A stretch of 64,000 nt of DNA from DASQDN01 sp963844855. Lineage in GTDB: Bacteria; Acidobacteriota; Terriglobia; Bryobacterales; Bryobacteraceae. The notes below the pieces were generated by a model, which did not search any database, was not told where the DNA came from, and worked only from the letters and a program-made list of their open reading frames with translations. The DNA is taken from assembly GCA_963844855.1 (NCBI GenBank), contig CAWJQP010000001.1, positions 1 through 64,000 of the forward strand, read 5' to 3'. This document shows, in pieces, positions 47,653-56,373 of this stretch. How positions within the stretch are numbered: position 1 is the first letter of the stretch; every line of letters begins with the position of its first letter. The position numbers and the translations under genes are program-made.

Positions 47653-48107
47653 GCCTGCTGCGTCCCCGCCGCGGTCTTGATTGCCGCTCGAATTCGCGTA
47701 TATGTGCCGCAGCGGCAAATGTTGCCGTCCATGGCGTTGTCAATCTGGCTGTCTGTGGGTTTGGGCGTTTTCCGCAACAGAGCGGCAGCCTGCATGATCT
47801 GCCCAGTCTGGCAATATCCGCACTGAGCGACATTATGTTTCTCCCAGGCTACCTGCAGCGGGTGCGTGCCGTTCGCGCTCAAGCCTTCAATCGTAGTGAT
47901 CTTCTTGCCCGCGGCTGATTTCATCGGCGTGGAACAACTCCGGATGGCCTCGCCATTCAGATGAACCGTACAAGCTCCGCACAAGCCCATGCCGCAGCCG
48001 AATTTCGTCCCTGTCAAATTAAGTTCGTCGCGCAAATACCATAGGATTGGCATCTCGCCGTCTCCAGCAAACTGTCGCGACTGCCCGTTCACAGATACTT
48101 CGATCAT
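47649..48107 (-). CDS. [2Fe-2S] subunit of the same molybdenum hydroxylase (IorA type)
   Basis: A 152-residue protein with the two expected clusters: a plant-ferredoxin type in TKFGCGMGLCGACTVHLNGE, with the last cysteine in AIRSCSTPM, and the all-helical C-terminal cluster in QCGYCQTGQIMQAAALL and GNICRCGTYTRIRAAIK. It passes electrons from the molybdenum centre of the large subunit, usually to a cytochrome c, since no FAD subunit is present. It overlaps the large-subunit gene by 4 nt and is divergent from the SDR gene, with a 114-bp shared upstream region. Confidence 0.9.
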   Translation of the reverse strand: MIEVSVNGQSRQFAGDGEMPILWYLRDELNLTGTKFGCGMGLCGACTVHLNGEAIRSCSTPMKSAAGKKITTIEGLSANGTHPLQVAWEKHNVAQCGYCQTGQIMQAAALLRKTPKPTDSQIDNAMDGNICRCGTYTRIRAAIKTAAGTQQA

Positions 48108-48221
48108 AGGGTTCCGTAATTATACTCTTGAGTGTACCCCGCGAGAGCAGCTGCGCCGCTGTCTGGCCGGCGATTTTGAACGACGTAAAACCTGAGAAAT
48201 AGAGGAGCATTCAACAATCAC

Positions 48222-48968
48222 ATGCTGTTGACCGGCAAAGTCGCCTTGATCACGGGATCAGCCACCGGTATCGGGAACTCCGTCGCCCGTCTTTTCGCCG
48301 AGCATGGCGCGAGTCTGATTCTCATAGATCGCAACCAGCCACCGAACGAAGCAACTGCTGCTGAGCTTGAGAGATCGGGGGTGAAAGTCAAAGCCGTTGG
48401 TCTGGACCTGCGCGATCGGGCAGGTATCGATGCTGCGGTGGCAGACGCGCTCGCCTCGTTCGGCTCCATCGACATTCTCGTGAACAACGCAGGCATTTAT
48501 CCGCGACGGGCATTCCTCGAGACTTCCGAACTGGAGTGGGATGAGATGCAGGCGATCAACCTCAAGAGCATATTTCATACATCGCAGGCTGCATTGCCTG
48601 GAATGATCGCTCGTGGCGGTGGCAAGATCGTGAACATCTCTTCGGTCACGTTTCATCTAGGAGTCGCGAATCTGGTTCACTATGTCGCCTCGAAGGGCGG
48701 GGTTATCGGATTGACAAGATCGCTCGCCCGTGAGATGGGAGAGCACAATGTCCATGTGAATTGCATCACTCCCGGCGCCGTGCTGGTTGAGGCGGAGAAA
48801 GCGGTAGTGACCGATGAACAGATCAAACTCTTCGTGGCGGAACAGTCATTAAAGCGCCGGATTCTGCCTATCGATATCGCGCGCGTCTGTCTCTTCCTCA
48901 GTTCCGAGCTTAGTGATGGCATGACGGGCCAAGTGCTAAATGTAGATGGCGGCTGGGTGATGCATTAG
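48222..48968 (+). CDS. Short-chain dehydrogenase/reductase (SDR)
   Basis: A 248-residue classical SDR. The cofactor motif is KVALITGSATGIGNSVARLF, with Asp of LILIDRNQPP suggesting NAD preference. Also present are ILVNNAGIYPRRAF, the catalytic serine in GGKIVNISSVT, and the Tyr-Lys pair in LVHYVASKGGVIGLTRSLAR. The C-terminus GMTGQVLNVDGGWVMH is typical of the 3-oxoacyl-reductase/glucose dehydrogenase-like group. The substrate is unknown. GAGGAG lies about 12 nt before ATG 48222. It is divergent from the molybdenum hydroxylase genes and 95 nt ahead of the dipeptidase gene. Confidence 0.9.
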   Translation: MLLTGKVALITGSATGIGNSVARLFAEHGASLILIDRNQPPNEATAAELERSGVKVKAVGLDLRDRAGIDAAVADALASFGSIDILVNNAGIYPRRAFLETSELEWDEMQAINLKSIFHTSQAALPGMIARGGGKIVNISSVTFHLGVANLVHYVASKGGVIGLTRSLAREMGEHNVHVNCITPGAVLVEAEKAVVTDEQIKLFVAEQSLKRRILPIDIARVCLFLSSELSDGMTGQVLNVDGGWVMH

Positions 48969-49063
48969 ACCATCGAGAATCCCAGGTTATTGTTGTGGTC
49001 TACAATTTATGTTTCATTCCGTCGCGGCCGCGGCGATGTGTTCCTGCATCGCAGTGAAAAACT

Positions 49064-50152
49064 ATGGATACTATTCCTCTCATTTTTGACGCTCATCTCG
49101 ATCTTTCCATGAATGCAATGGAATGGAATCGCGACATTCGCCTCCCTCTGGTGGAGATCCGCCGTCGCGAACTTGGAATGACCGACCTGCCGGATCGAAC
49201 CCGAGGAACGGTATGCCTTCCGGAAATGCGGCGCGGGCGAATCGGACTCTGCGTTGCGACACAGATTGCGCGCTACTCGGCGCGATTCAGTAAGCTGCCT
49301 GGCTGGAGGAGCCCGGAACAGGCATGGGCGCAAACGCAGGGCCAACTCGCCTGGTATCGAGCGATGGAGGAATGCGGACAGCTCAAGCAGTTGCGCACGT
49401 GGAGCGACGTTGATACTCACGCGACCCTGTGGCGAAGCGCGAAACTGGAAGAGACAGCCAAGCTCCCGATTGGATACCTTCTCAGCCTTGAAGGCGCCGA
49501 TTCGATCCTCTCCTGGCGGCATCTCGAAAAGTCACGTGCCGACGGATTAATCGCGATAGGTCCCGTCCACTATGGCCCTGGGATTTACGGACACGGCACC
49601 GACGATGAAGGCCCCCTCACTCCCAAGGGACACGAGTTGCTCAAAGAGATGGAGCGTCTCGGCATCATTCTCGATGCCACCCATCTCTGCGATGAAAGCT
49701 TCTGGGATGCGCTCGATCGCTATTCCGGACCCGTATGGGCGAGCCATCACAACTGTCGTGCGCTGGCGAATTGGAACAGGCAATTCAATGATGATCAAAT
49801 TCGGGCGTTAGTCGAACGAGGCGCTGTAATCGGCATGGCGTTTGACGCCATCATGATGGTTCACGGTTGGACGCATCATCGGTCCAAACCACAAGACTTC
49901 AACCTGAAGATGGAAAAGATCTGCGAGCATATCGATCATATCTGTCAAATCGCCGGCAATGCGAAACACGTTGGCATCGGTACCGATCTTGATGGCGGTT
50001 ACGGAACGGAACAAACGCCCATGGATCTCGATAGCATCGCCGATCTCGTGACTCTTGCCAAGCCGTTGGCCGATCGCGGATACACGGTCGATGACATTCA
50101 GGGAATCTATTCCGGTAATTTCCTGCGCTTTCTGCGCGAGCACTTGCGGTGA
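49064..50152 (+). CDS. Membrane dipeptidase-type metallohydrolase (peptidase M19)
   Basis: A 362-residue M19 protein: IFDAHLDLSMN holds the first H-x-D metal pair, LLSLEGADSI the bridging glutamate, GIILDATHLCDESFWDALD and VWASHHNCRALANWNRQFND the remaining histidines, and GIGTDLDGGYGTEQTP the final conserved Asp. Family enzymes cleave dipeptides including D-amino-acid dipeptides. No signal peptide is seen, so it is probably cytoplasmic. The stop codon overlaps the start of the transporter gene (GTGA), suggesting that the imported compound is the enzyme's substrate. Confidence 0.9.
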   Translation: MDTIPLIFDAHLDLSMNAMEWNRDIRLPLVEIRRRELGMTDLPDRTRGTVCLPEMRRGRIGLCVATQIARYSARFSKLPGWRSPEQAWAQTQGQLAWYRAMEECGQLKQLRTWSDVDTHATLWRSAKLEETAKLPIGYLLSLEGADSILSWRHLEKSRADGLIAIGPVHYGPGIYGHGTDDEGPLTPKGHELLKEMERLGIILDATHLCDESFWDALDRYSGPVWASHHNCRALANWNRQFNDDQIRALVERGAVIGMAFDAIMMVHGWTHHRSKPQDFNLKMEKICEHIDHICQIAGNAKHVGIGTDLDGGYGTEQTPMDLDSIADLVTLAKPLADRGYTVDDIQGIYSGNFLRFLREHLR

Positions 50153-51444
50153 TTGACCGCGGCGCGCACGTACCGACACGCGTTCGTTATGCGGTGCTTG
50201 GCATCGCCACCGCAAACGCGTTCATCCTGTACCTCGATCGCATCTGCATGGGCGCGGTTGTTCAGTCGGCGAGCTTCCAACGGGAGCTCGGATTGAATAA
50301 AGACAGGGTTGGAGATGTGCTGGCATCGTTCTTTTTTGCTTATGCCATCGGACAGCTTCCTGCCGGCTGGTTGGCCGATCGGTTCGGCCCGCGTAGAATG
50401 CTGGTCGCGTATATCCTGCTTTGGTCTTTGTTCACCGGACTCACAGGTTTTGTCGGTAGTTTGATCGGATTGGTGATTGTCCGTTCTGCTTGTGGCTTGT
50501 CGGAAGCGGGCGCTTATCCTGCAAGCGCGCTATTGGTCACGAGATGGTTTCCCTTTGTTCAGCGTGCCCGCGCCAATAGCATTGTCTCTCTCGGTGGGCG
50601 CATGGGAAATTCGCTGGCGCTCTGGCTTACTGCGGGAGCGATCGCAGCGCTGGGTTCCTGGCGCCCGGTTTTGTGGATCTACGGCACGATCGGTATTGTC
50701 CTGGCGCTCGCGACGCACGTCGTCTTTCGTGACGACCCATCGCGGCACCCCTGGACAAATGAGGCGGAACGCGAGTTGATTCGAACCGGCGCCCCGAAGT
50801 TCAACCGCTGCGGCGAAAATCGCCCTGGATGGCTTTGCTCCGGCATCGCGGTTTGTGGTTTCTCAACTTGGGAACGATCGGCATGAACATAGGTTGGGCA
50901 TTCCTGATCACGTGGTTACCGACGTATCTTCACGAAGTCCGCGGTCTTGATCAGGTTACGGCAAGTGGCTACGTATCGATCGCGCTTGCCTGCAGTCTCG
51001 GCGGGATGGTGTTCGGAGGCTGGTGGTGCGATTTTCTCACCCGACGCCTAGGCCAGCGCCTCGGGCGCAGGCTTCCATTTGTGTCTGGCGGTCTTCTTGC
51101 TGCTGGCGGCCTATTTGTTATGTCCCACTCTTCCCGATCCCTTAATGGTTGCGATTGCCTGTGGCGTCGTCGCCTTCGCGACGGATAGCGTTATTCCAGC
51201 AGTCTGGGCGCTGGCTCAAGATATTGGCGGCAGTCACGTAGCTTCGACACTCGCTTGGAGCAACATGTGGGGCAACTTTGGCGCATCTGCCGTCGCGAAG
51301 CTCATTCCTCTTGTCATCGGCAGCAGTCTTCACCGATCGGACTGGCGCGAGGTTTTCTGGCTGTGCGCTGCCGGCTTCATCGTGCTGGGAGCTTCATCGT
51401 TTTTCATAGACAGCACCCGCACTCTCGCAGACACCGGCCGCTAA
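50149..51444 (+). pseudogene. MFS transporter, split by two compensating frameshifts
   Basis: The N-terminal half (GTG 50149) carries six helices and the MFS loop motif PAGWLADRFGPRRMLVAYIL. The frame shifts at about 50825, continues as LRHRGLWFLNLGTIGMNIGW and ITWLPTYLHEVRGLDQVTAS with FLTRRLGQRLGRRLPFVSGG, then shifts back to the first frame at about 51110 to finish with AYLLCPTLPDPLMVAIACGV and LAWSNMWGNFGASAVAKLIP. The two shifts cancel, so only about 95 residues are read wrongly, though in-frame stops truncate the product at 50886. It resembles anion:cation (hexuronate-type) symporters. It is translationally coupled to the dipeptidase. Sequencing error remains possible. Confidence 0.75.
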
Positions 51445-51550
51445 GATTGACGCTTAACCGGCCGCCGGTTGAAATAATCGTCAATAAACAAATCGAATTG
51501 GATCTCCTTCAGATCATTTCCGTATTTTTGACGACAACTCCGGCCATCGA

Positions 51551-51578
51551 TTGACAGGCGCCTATTCGCAGTGATACG
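51551..51578 (+). promoter_or_regulatory. Candidate sigma-70-type promoter of the TonB receptor
   Basis: TTGACA at 51551-51556 is followed after 16 bp by GATACG (51573-51578), a weak -10 preceded by a T in extended -10 position. It lies about 95 bp before the receptor start. The -35 is a consensus match; the -10 is poor, so confidence is limited. Confidence 0.35.
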
Positions 51579-51672
51579 CTCGGCGGCATTTAGTGCATAA
51601 CAATTCTTATGCCACTAAATTCCATTCTCTGACCCAGCTTCTTATGCTTTGTTTCCAGCAGGAGTAACTCCC

Positions 51673-54600
51673 ATGAAAGCAAAAACTCAGCACTCTTTAC
51701 TCACGGCAGCCGTGATCGCCCTCCTATTTCAAGGAGTCGCATATGCGCAGCTTACTGGACAAATAACGGGAACGGTGCAGGATGCCACTGGAGCCGTTGT
51801 ACCCACTGCAGGTATCACTATCGTGAACGAGAGTACAGGTATTCGTTGGGAGGCGCAAACCAATACGGCGGGAATTTATACCGTTCCGCTACTCCAACCA
51901 GGCCAATATAGCGTTAGTGTACAAGCGTCTGGATTCCGTCCGGTCACTCGTTCTGGCGTCCAATTAGCTGTGGCCCAAACGGCGCAACTGGACTTTTCTC
52001 TCGAAGTCGGAACAACAGCGGAGACGTTGACCGTCACCGATACAGCCCCGCTCCTCGAATCTGGAATCAATGCGATCGGTGGCGTCGTCACTCAGGACAA
52101 CATCGAAGACCTGCCGATGCTCGGCCGTAACTCCAACGCGCTGATGATCCTCGTTCCGGGCGTTCGAGCCACTAGGCAGACGCTGGTTAACCCTGTACTT
52201 GAAAGTCACTACCAGTTCTTCTCCATCAATGGCTCCCGGCCAAACCAGAGCCAGTTCATGCTCGACGGCGGCAACAATACGAACCTCACTTTCAATGGAC
52301 CGGAGTACAGCCCACAAGTGGACGAGGTCCGCGAGTTCCGAATTCAGACCAGCAACTTCAGTGCAGAATACGCCAACTCAGGCGGAGGAGTGATCAACGT
52401 CGTCTCCAAGAGCGGAACCAATACGATGCACGGAAGTCTCTTTGAATATTTCCGCAATGATGTGCTCGCGGCTAACGACTTTTTCTCGAACGCTTCCGGC
52501 CGCGCGCGACCCGCCCTCAGATACAACCAGTTCGGCGGAACTGTCGGTGGGCCGATCCTCAAGAACAAAACCTTTTTCTTCTTCTCCTATGAGGGACTAA
52601 GGCAGCGCATCCCGACCGTTGTCACAACTAGCGTTCCCACGGGCCTGCAACGGGCGGGCGACTTCTCGCAAACTTTCGCGAGCAATGGACAATTGGTGAC
52701 GATCTTCGATCCGGCCACCACTCGCCAGGACCCGAACAATCCTGCGCAATACATCCGCACCCCATTCGTTGGAAATCGGATTCCGGCCGCTCGTATCGAT
52801 CCTGTGTCAGCGAAGATTCAGACGTATTATCCTGCGCCGACCTCGGCAGGTACGACAAACACCGGGCTCAATAACTTCTTCTTTAGTGGCTCGGCAAAGC
52901 GAGCGACCGATAATTACTCCGGCAGAGTCGATCATCAACTGAATGCAAGCACGATGCTGACTGGAAGGATCTCTAGAGCAAATCTCAGCACGTGGCAGAA
53001 TCCGGCGACATTTGGAGAAAGCAACCTCGCGAGCCCCGGATATTCCACCAAGCCGCAGCATCATCCCTATGTTCTCGGAAAGGCGACAACCACGTTCTCA
53101 CCAACGCTCTTTGGTGAATTTGTTTTTTCATGGGCGCGGTGGTTCTATCAAAGCTTCGGCTTGTCCAATGGATTCGATCCGACGCAATTAGGATTCCCCT
53201 CGTACTTGGCAGAAGAAAGCATCGCGCTCGGTTTCCCCTCCATCGCGACCGGTGAAATGTCTGCCCTGGGCGGATACTTCAACGAGTACGATGTCTCCGA
53301 TCGATATGAAGGCAAAGCCAACCTTTCAAAGCTCGCTGGAAAGCACACACTAAAGTTCGGCGGTATGTATGGGCTGGGCAAGTATACGACTAACTTAGCG
53401 AATAATAGCGCGGGGGCTTATTCCTCATCCACCGCGTTCACCCAAGGACCCAATCCGCTTGTAAGCAGCACAACCTCTGGATTCGGATATGCGTCCTTCC
53501 TTCTCGGCGCGATGGCCACGGGCACTCACAACGTTACAGAACTTCACGGGAAATACAATCAGCCCTACTTCGGGTTCTATTTCCAGGACGACTACAAGAT
53601 CACGTCGAGATTCACATTGAATCTCGGCCTGCGATGGGAATACGAAGCGCCACGAGTCGAGGAAAACAACCAGGTTGCGAATTTTGATTTCACCAGCGCC
53701 GCGACCCTGTCAAATGGCGCTTCTGTTCGAGGAGGACTCGCATTTCCTGGTGTCGGCGGACTGCCGGAAGGAAACTGGAACTCGAACAAGAAAAACTTCG
53801 CGCCTCGTATCGGTTTCTCTTACAATCTCGGCGACTCGATGGTATTCCGTGGTGGATACGGCATCTTCTACAGCAACAGTTGGGGGAACGGCCGAAACAA
53901 TAATGCTTTGCCACAGACCGGATTCATTTGTTCCACACCGATGGCCACGAGTGTCGATAACGGGCTCACACCCTACGCCGTACTATCGAATCCGTATCCG
54001 ACAGGCTTCTGTAATGCGACAGGCAGTTCGGCAGGTTTATTGACGAATCTCGGTCAGTCATTGTTCGTCTTGGACAGAAATGCCAAGCAGCCATATGTCC
54101 AATCATGGAATCTTGGTATCCAGCGCAAGCTGCCCGGCAACACTGTGGCGGAGGTTTCCTACTCGGCCTCGCACGGTGTCCACCTGATGGGCATTCAGGA
54201 ATGGGATCAACTCGACCCCAAATACTTATCGTTGGGCGCTCAACTGAACAGCCAGGTTCCCAATCCCTATTACGGCGTCATCGCGCAGGGGACTCTGTCG
54301 ACTCCAACGATCACGCTCGGTCAGTCGCTTCGACCCTACCCTCAATTCCTTGGCGTGTCCACGAGAAACGCGAACTACGGCAATTCGATTTATCACGCGA
54401 TGCTCGTACGTTTCGAACATCGCATGTCCAAAGGACTGAGTTTGATGGCTGCCTACACGCTCGCCAAGACAATAGACGACATGATCCCCAGTGTGAACGG
54501 CTTCCCAGGTGAGTCATTCTCCGGCGCCCCACCACAGAACTTCTATAACCTCCGAGGTGAGCGAGCCTTGTCATCATGGGATACACCCCAAACGCTCGTC

Positions 54601-55131
54601 TTGAGTTATGTCTATGAGCTTCCCTTTGGTCCCGGCAAGCCGTTCGCCTCTGGCGGCGGACTGACTGGACTGCTTGTTGGGGGTTGGCAGATCAACGGCA
54701 ACACGACATTTCAGAGTGGCTATCCGCTCCAGGTCAACGGCGGCAATGGCAGCGGCACCTTTGCCGGCACACAGCGCCCAAATTGGAATGGAGTGAATCC
54801 GACGCTTGAGGGCCCTGTGACGGATCGATTGCTGCGCTATTTTGATACTTCAGTCTTCTCCTTCAACGCGCCGTTCACTTTCGGCAATACCCCGCGAATC
54901 ATGCCCAATCTTCGGTCGCCGGGGATTCTCAACTTCGACCTTTCAGTGTTCAAGAACACGCGCGTCAACGACAGGATGCAAGTGCAATTCCGCGCTGAAG
55001 CGTTCAACGCATTCAACCGAGTCCAGTTCGGTGTGCCCAACACGAGCATTAACTCTACAGCCTTCGGAGTCATTACCAGTCAGCAGAACTCCCCTCGGAA
55101 TCTGCAATTAGCTCTGCGGCTGATGTTCTGA
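51673..55131 (+). CDS. Oar-like TonB-dependent outer-membrane receptor
   Basis: An intact 1152-residue receptor. Signal peptide TAAVIALLFQGVAYAQ, then a carboxypeptidase-regulatory domain (GQITGTVQDATGAVVPTAGI to LLQPGQYSVSVQASGFRPVT), the plug (LPMLGRNSNALMILVPGVRA, FSINGSRPNQSQFMLDGGNN, FSAEYANSGGGVINVVSKSG) and a large barrel closing PRNLQLALRLMF. ATG 51673 has CAGGAG upstream; the frame is open a little further. It lies 228 bp after the dipeptidase-transporter pair, with which it could share a role in peptide or glycopeptide uptake; that is inference from position. Confidence 0.9.
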   Translation: MKAKTQHSLLTAAVIALLFQGVAYAQLTGQITGTVQDATGAVVPTAGITIVNESTGIRWEAQTNTAGIYTVPLLQPGQYSVSVQASGFRPVTRSGVQLAVAQTAQLDFSLEVGTTAETLTVTDTAPLLESGINAIGGVVTQDNIEDLPMLGRNSNALMILVPGVRATRQTLVNPVLESHYQFFSINGSRPNQSQFMLDGGNNTNLTFNGPEYSPQVDEVREFRIQTSNFSAEYANSGGGVINVVSKSGTNTMHGSLFEYFRNDVLAANDFFSNASGRARPALRYNQFGGTVGGPILKNKTFFFFSYEGLRQRIPTVVTTSVPTGLQRAGDFSQTFASNGQLVTIFDPATTRQDPNNPAQYIRTPFVGNRIPAARIDPVSAKIQTYYPAPTSAGTTNTGLNNFFFSGSAKRATDNYSGRVDHQLNASTMLTGRISRANLSTWQNPATFGESNLASPGYSTKPQHHPYVLGKATTTFSPTLFGEFVFSWARWFYQSFGLSNGFDPTQLGFPSYLAEESIALGFPSIATGEMSALGGYFNEYDVSDRYEGKANLSKLAGKHTLKFGGMYGLGKYTTNLANNSAGAYSSSTAFTQGPNPLVSSTTSGFGYASFLLGAMATGTHNVTELHGKYNQPYFGFYFQDDYKITSRFTLNLGLRWEYEAPRVEENNQVANFDFTSAATLSNGASVRGGLAFPGVGGLPEGNWNSNKKNFAPRIGFSYNLGDSMVFRGGYGIFYSNSWGNGRNNNALPQTGFICSTPMATSVDNGLTPYAVLSNPYPTGFCNATGSSAGLLTNLGQSLFVLDRNAKQPYVQSWNLGIQRKLPGNTVAEVSYSASHGVHLMGIQEWDQLDPKYLSLGAQLNSQVPNPYYGVIAQGTLSTPTITLGQSLRPYPQFLGVSTRNANYGNSIYHAMLVRFEHRMSKGLSLMAAYTLAKTIDDMIPSVNGFPGESFSGAPPQNFYNLRGERALSSWDTPQTLVLSYVYELPFGPGKPFASGGGLTGLLVGGWQINGNTTFQSGYPLQVNGGNGSGTFAGTQRPNWNGVNPTLEGPVTDRLLRYFDTSVFSFNAPFTFGNTPRIMPNLRSPGILNFDLSVFKNTRVNDRMQVQFRAEAFNAFNRVQFGVPNTSINSTAFGVITSQQNSPRNLQLALRLMF

Positions 55132-55336
55132 TTGAGAACACGTCGGACGCACTTTGAAACTACGCGCACGAGCGTTCTTCCGTTAATTGGCGTGAACACA
55201 GCGGTCGTCGCAATGCTGGAGCGCCTCACATCCTTGCGAATTCGTGGCATTATTCTTGTGTGTGGTCCCGTGCGCTCCGGTCCCTGAAGGCGGTGACCAC
55301 AAAGGTTAGCGTCGATCAGAAAAGGAACTGCTCATT

Positions 55337-56090
55337 ATGGCTGAGAATCATTCACTCGATGAGAATGTCACTCCGAATAGCGAAGTGGACCAGTATTGGG
55401 CCGATCTGCTGTCGCCCGCCCGCCGACAGTTCATCATTAGGTCGGGTCTCATGGCGGTGGGCGCGGGCTCTGACCGCTGGATCGCTCGCCACACAAGTTG
55501 AAGCCGCTGAAGAAGAGAAGGAACAGAAGCGAGTAGTTTCGCCGTACCGAGAGGGCTTCGTTCCCGTATTTCCGCCTCCCGATGAAGGCAAGAGTCCGTG
55601 GGGATACGACACGCTCAAAGAACCCGCCGCGCGGCCCAAGAGTGTGCGTCCCGGCGAGGAGAATGGGCTGCCGAGTGCGCCGCGGCCCTACACCGACATC
55701 AAGAGCTATCACGCCCATTTCTATTTCGACGAAGATACCTATGAAAAGGCGGCACTGGTTCGCAAGTGGTCGGCTGAGCGGTTTCCGGTGGAACTCGGGA
55801 ATTGGAATCTTACCCCGCGCGGTCCTCACGTAACGCCATCCTTCTATTTCGGCTTCACTAACGACCTGCTGCCGATCCTCGTTCCATGGCTGCAGTTGAA
55901 CAGCCTGGGACTCACGATTCTGCTGCACCCCAATACGGACGACCCCAGGGCGGACCACCTGTACTACACCCTTTGGGTGAACCGCTCACAACCGGTAAAC
56001 GCCTACGGCATGAAGAAGCCAGGCCCCGGCCAGCCTCGCGTCGAGCGGGTCCTTCCGAATACGAAGCCGACAGTCAAGCTGGAAGTCTAA
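55337..56090 (+). pseudogene. DOPA 4,5-dioxygenase-family protein with frameshifted export signal
   Basis: From ATG 55337 the frame reads MAENHSLDENVTPNSEVDQY and a twin-arginine-like signal ARRQFIIRSGLMAVGAG, then hits TGA at 55499. Dropping a base near 55470 joins it to LTAGSLATQVEAAEEEKEQK and the rest of the protein, open to 56088. The catalytic part resembles extradiol DOPA dioxygenases: YHAHFYFDEDTYEKA, GPHVTPSFYFGFTND, LVPWLQLNSLGLTILLHPNT and DPRADH, with the histidines of a non-haem iron site. Family members cleave catechol rings, but export of one would be unusual. A start within the second frame (TTG 55260) would yield a protein without the signal. A single-base sequence error is a real alternative. 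Confidence 0.65.
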
Positions 56091-56373
56091 CGTGAGCGCG
56101 CGAGGAATGTCTGAGTCGGTGTGCCAAAAGGCGCATTTATAGTTACGCTCCCAGTGATTTGGGCACAAACCATCGACAGCTCTCCGCCACCCGCATGAAT
56201 CACGTCCGATCGCTGCGTTAGCTCCTTGATCGACCATTGCGACGTCGGACAAGCTCAAGAGATCGGCGAGTTGCCACTCACGCGCGCATCGCTTGCCTGA
56301 ATGCCGTTTCTGAATGCGTTTATCACCGTTACCGGCGAGGAAGCCGTTTTGATCGTGTCACCTTGCGACATTC
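56091..56373. other. Intergenic stretch between convergent genes
   Basis: No gene and no clear terminator hairpin with a T run were seen. The upstream and downstream genes point toward each other. Confidence 0.4.

Noticed and set aside
51452..51470. Inverted repeat aaccggc/gccggtt after the MFS gene as a terminator
   Set aside because: The loop would be only one to three bases and no T run follows, so a terminator call is not supported.
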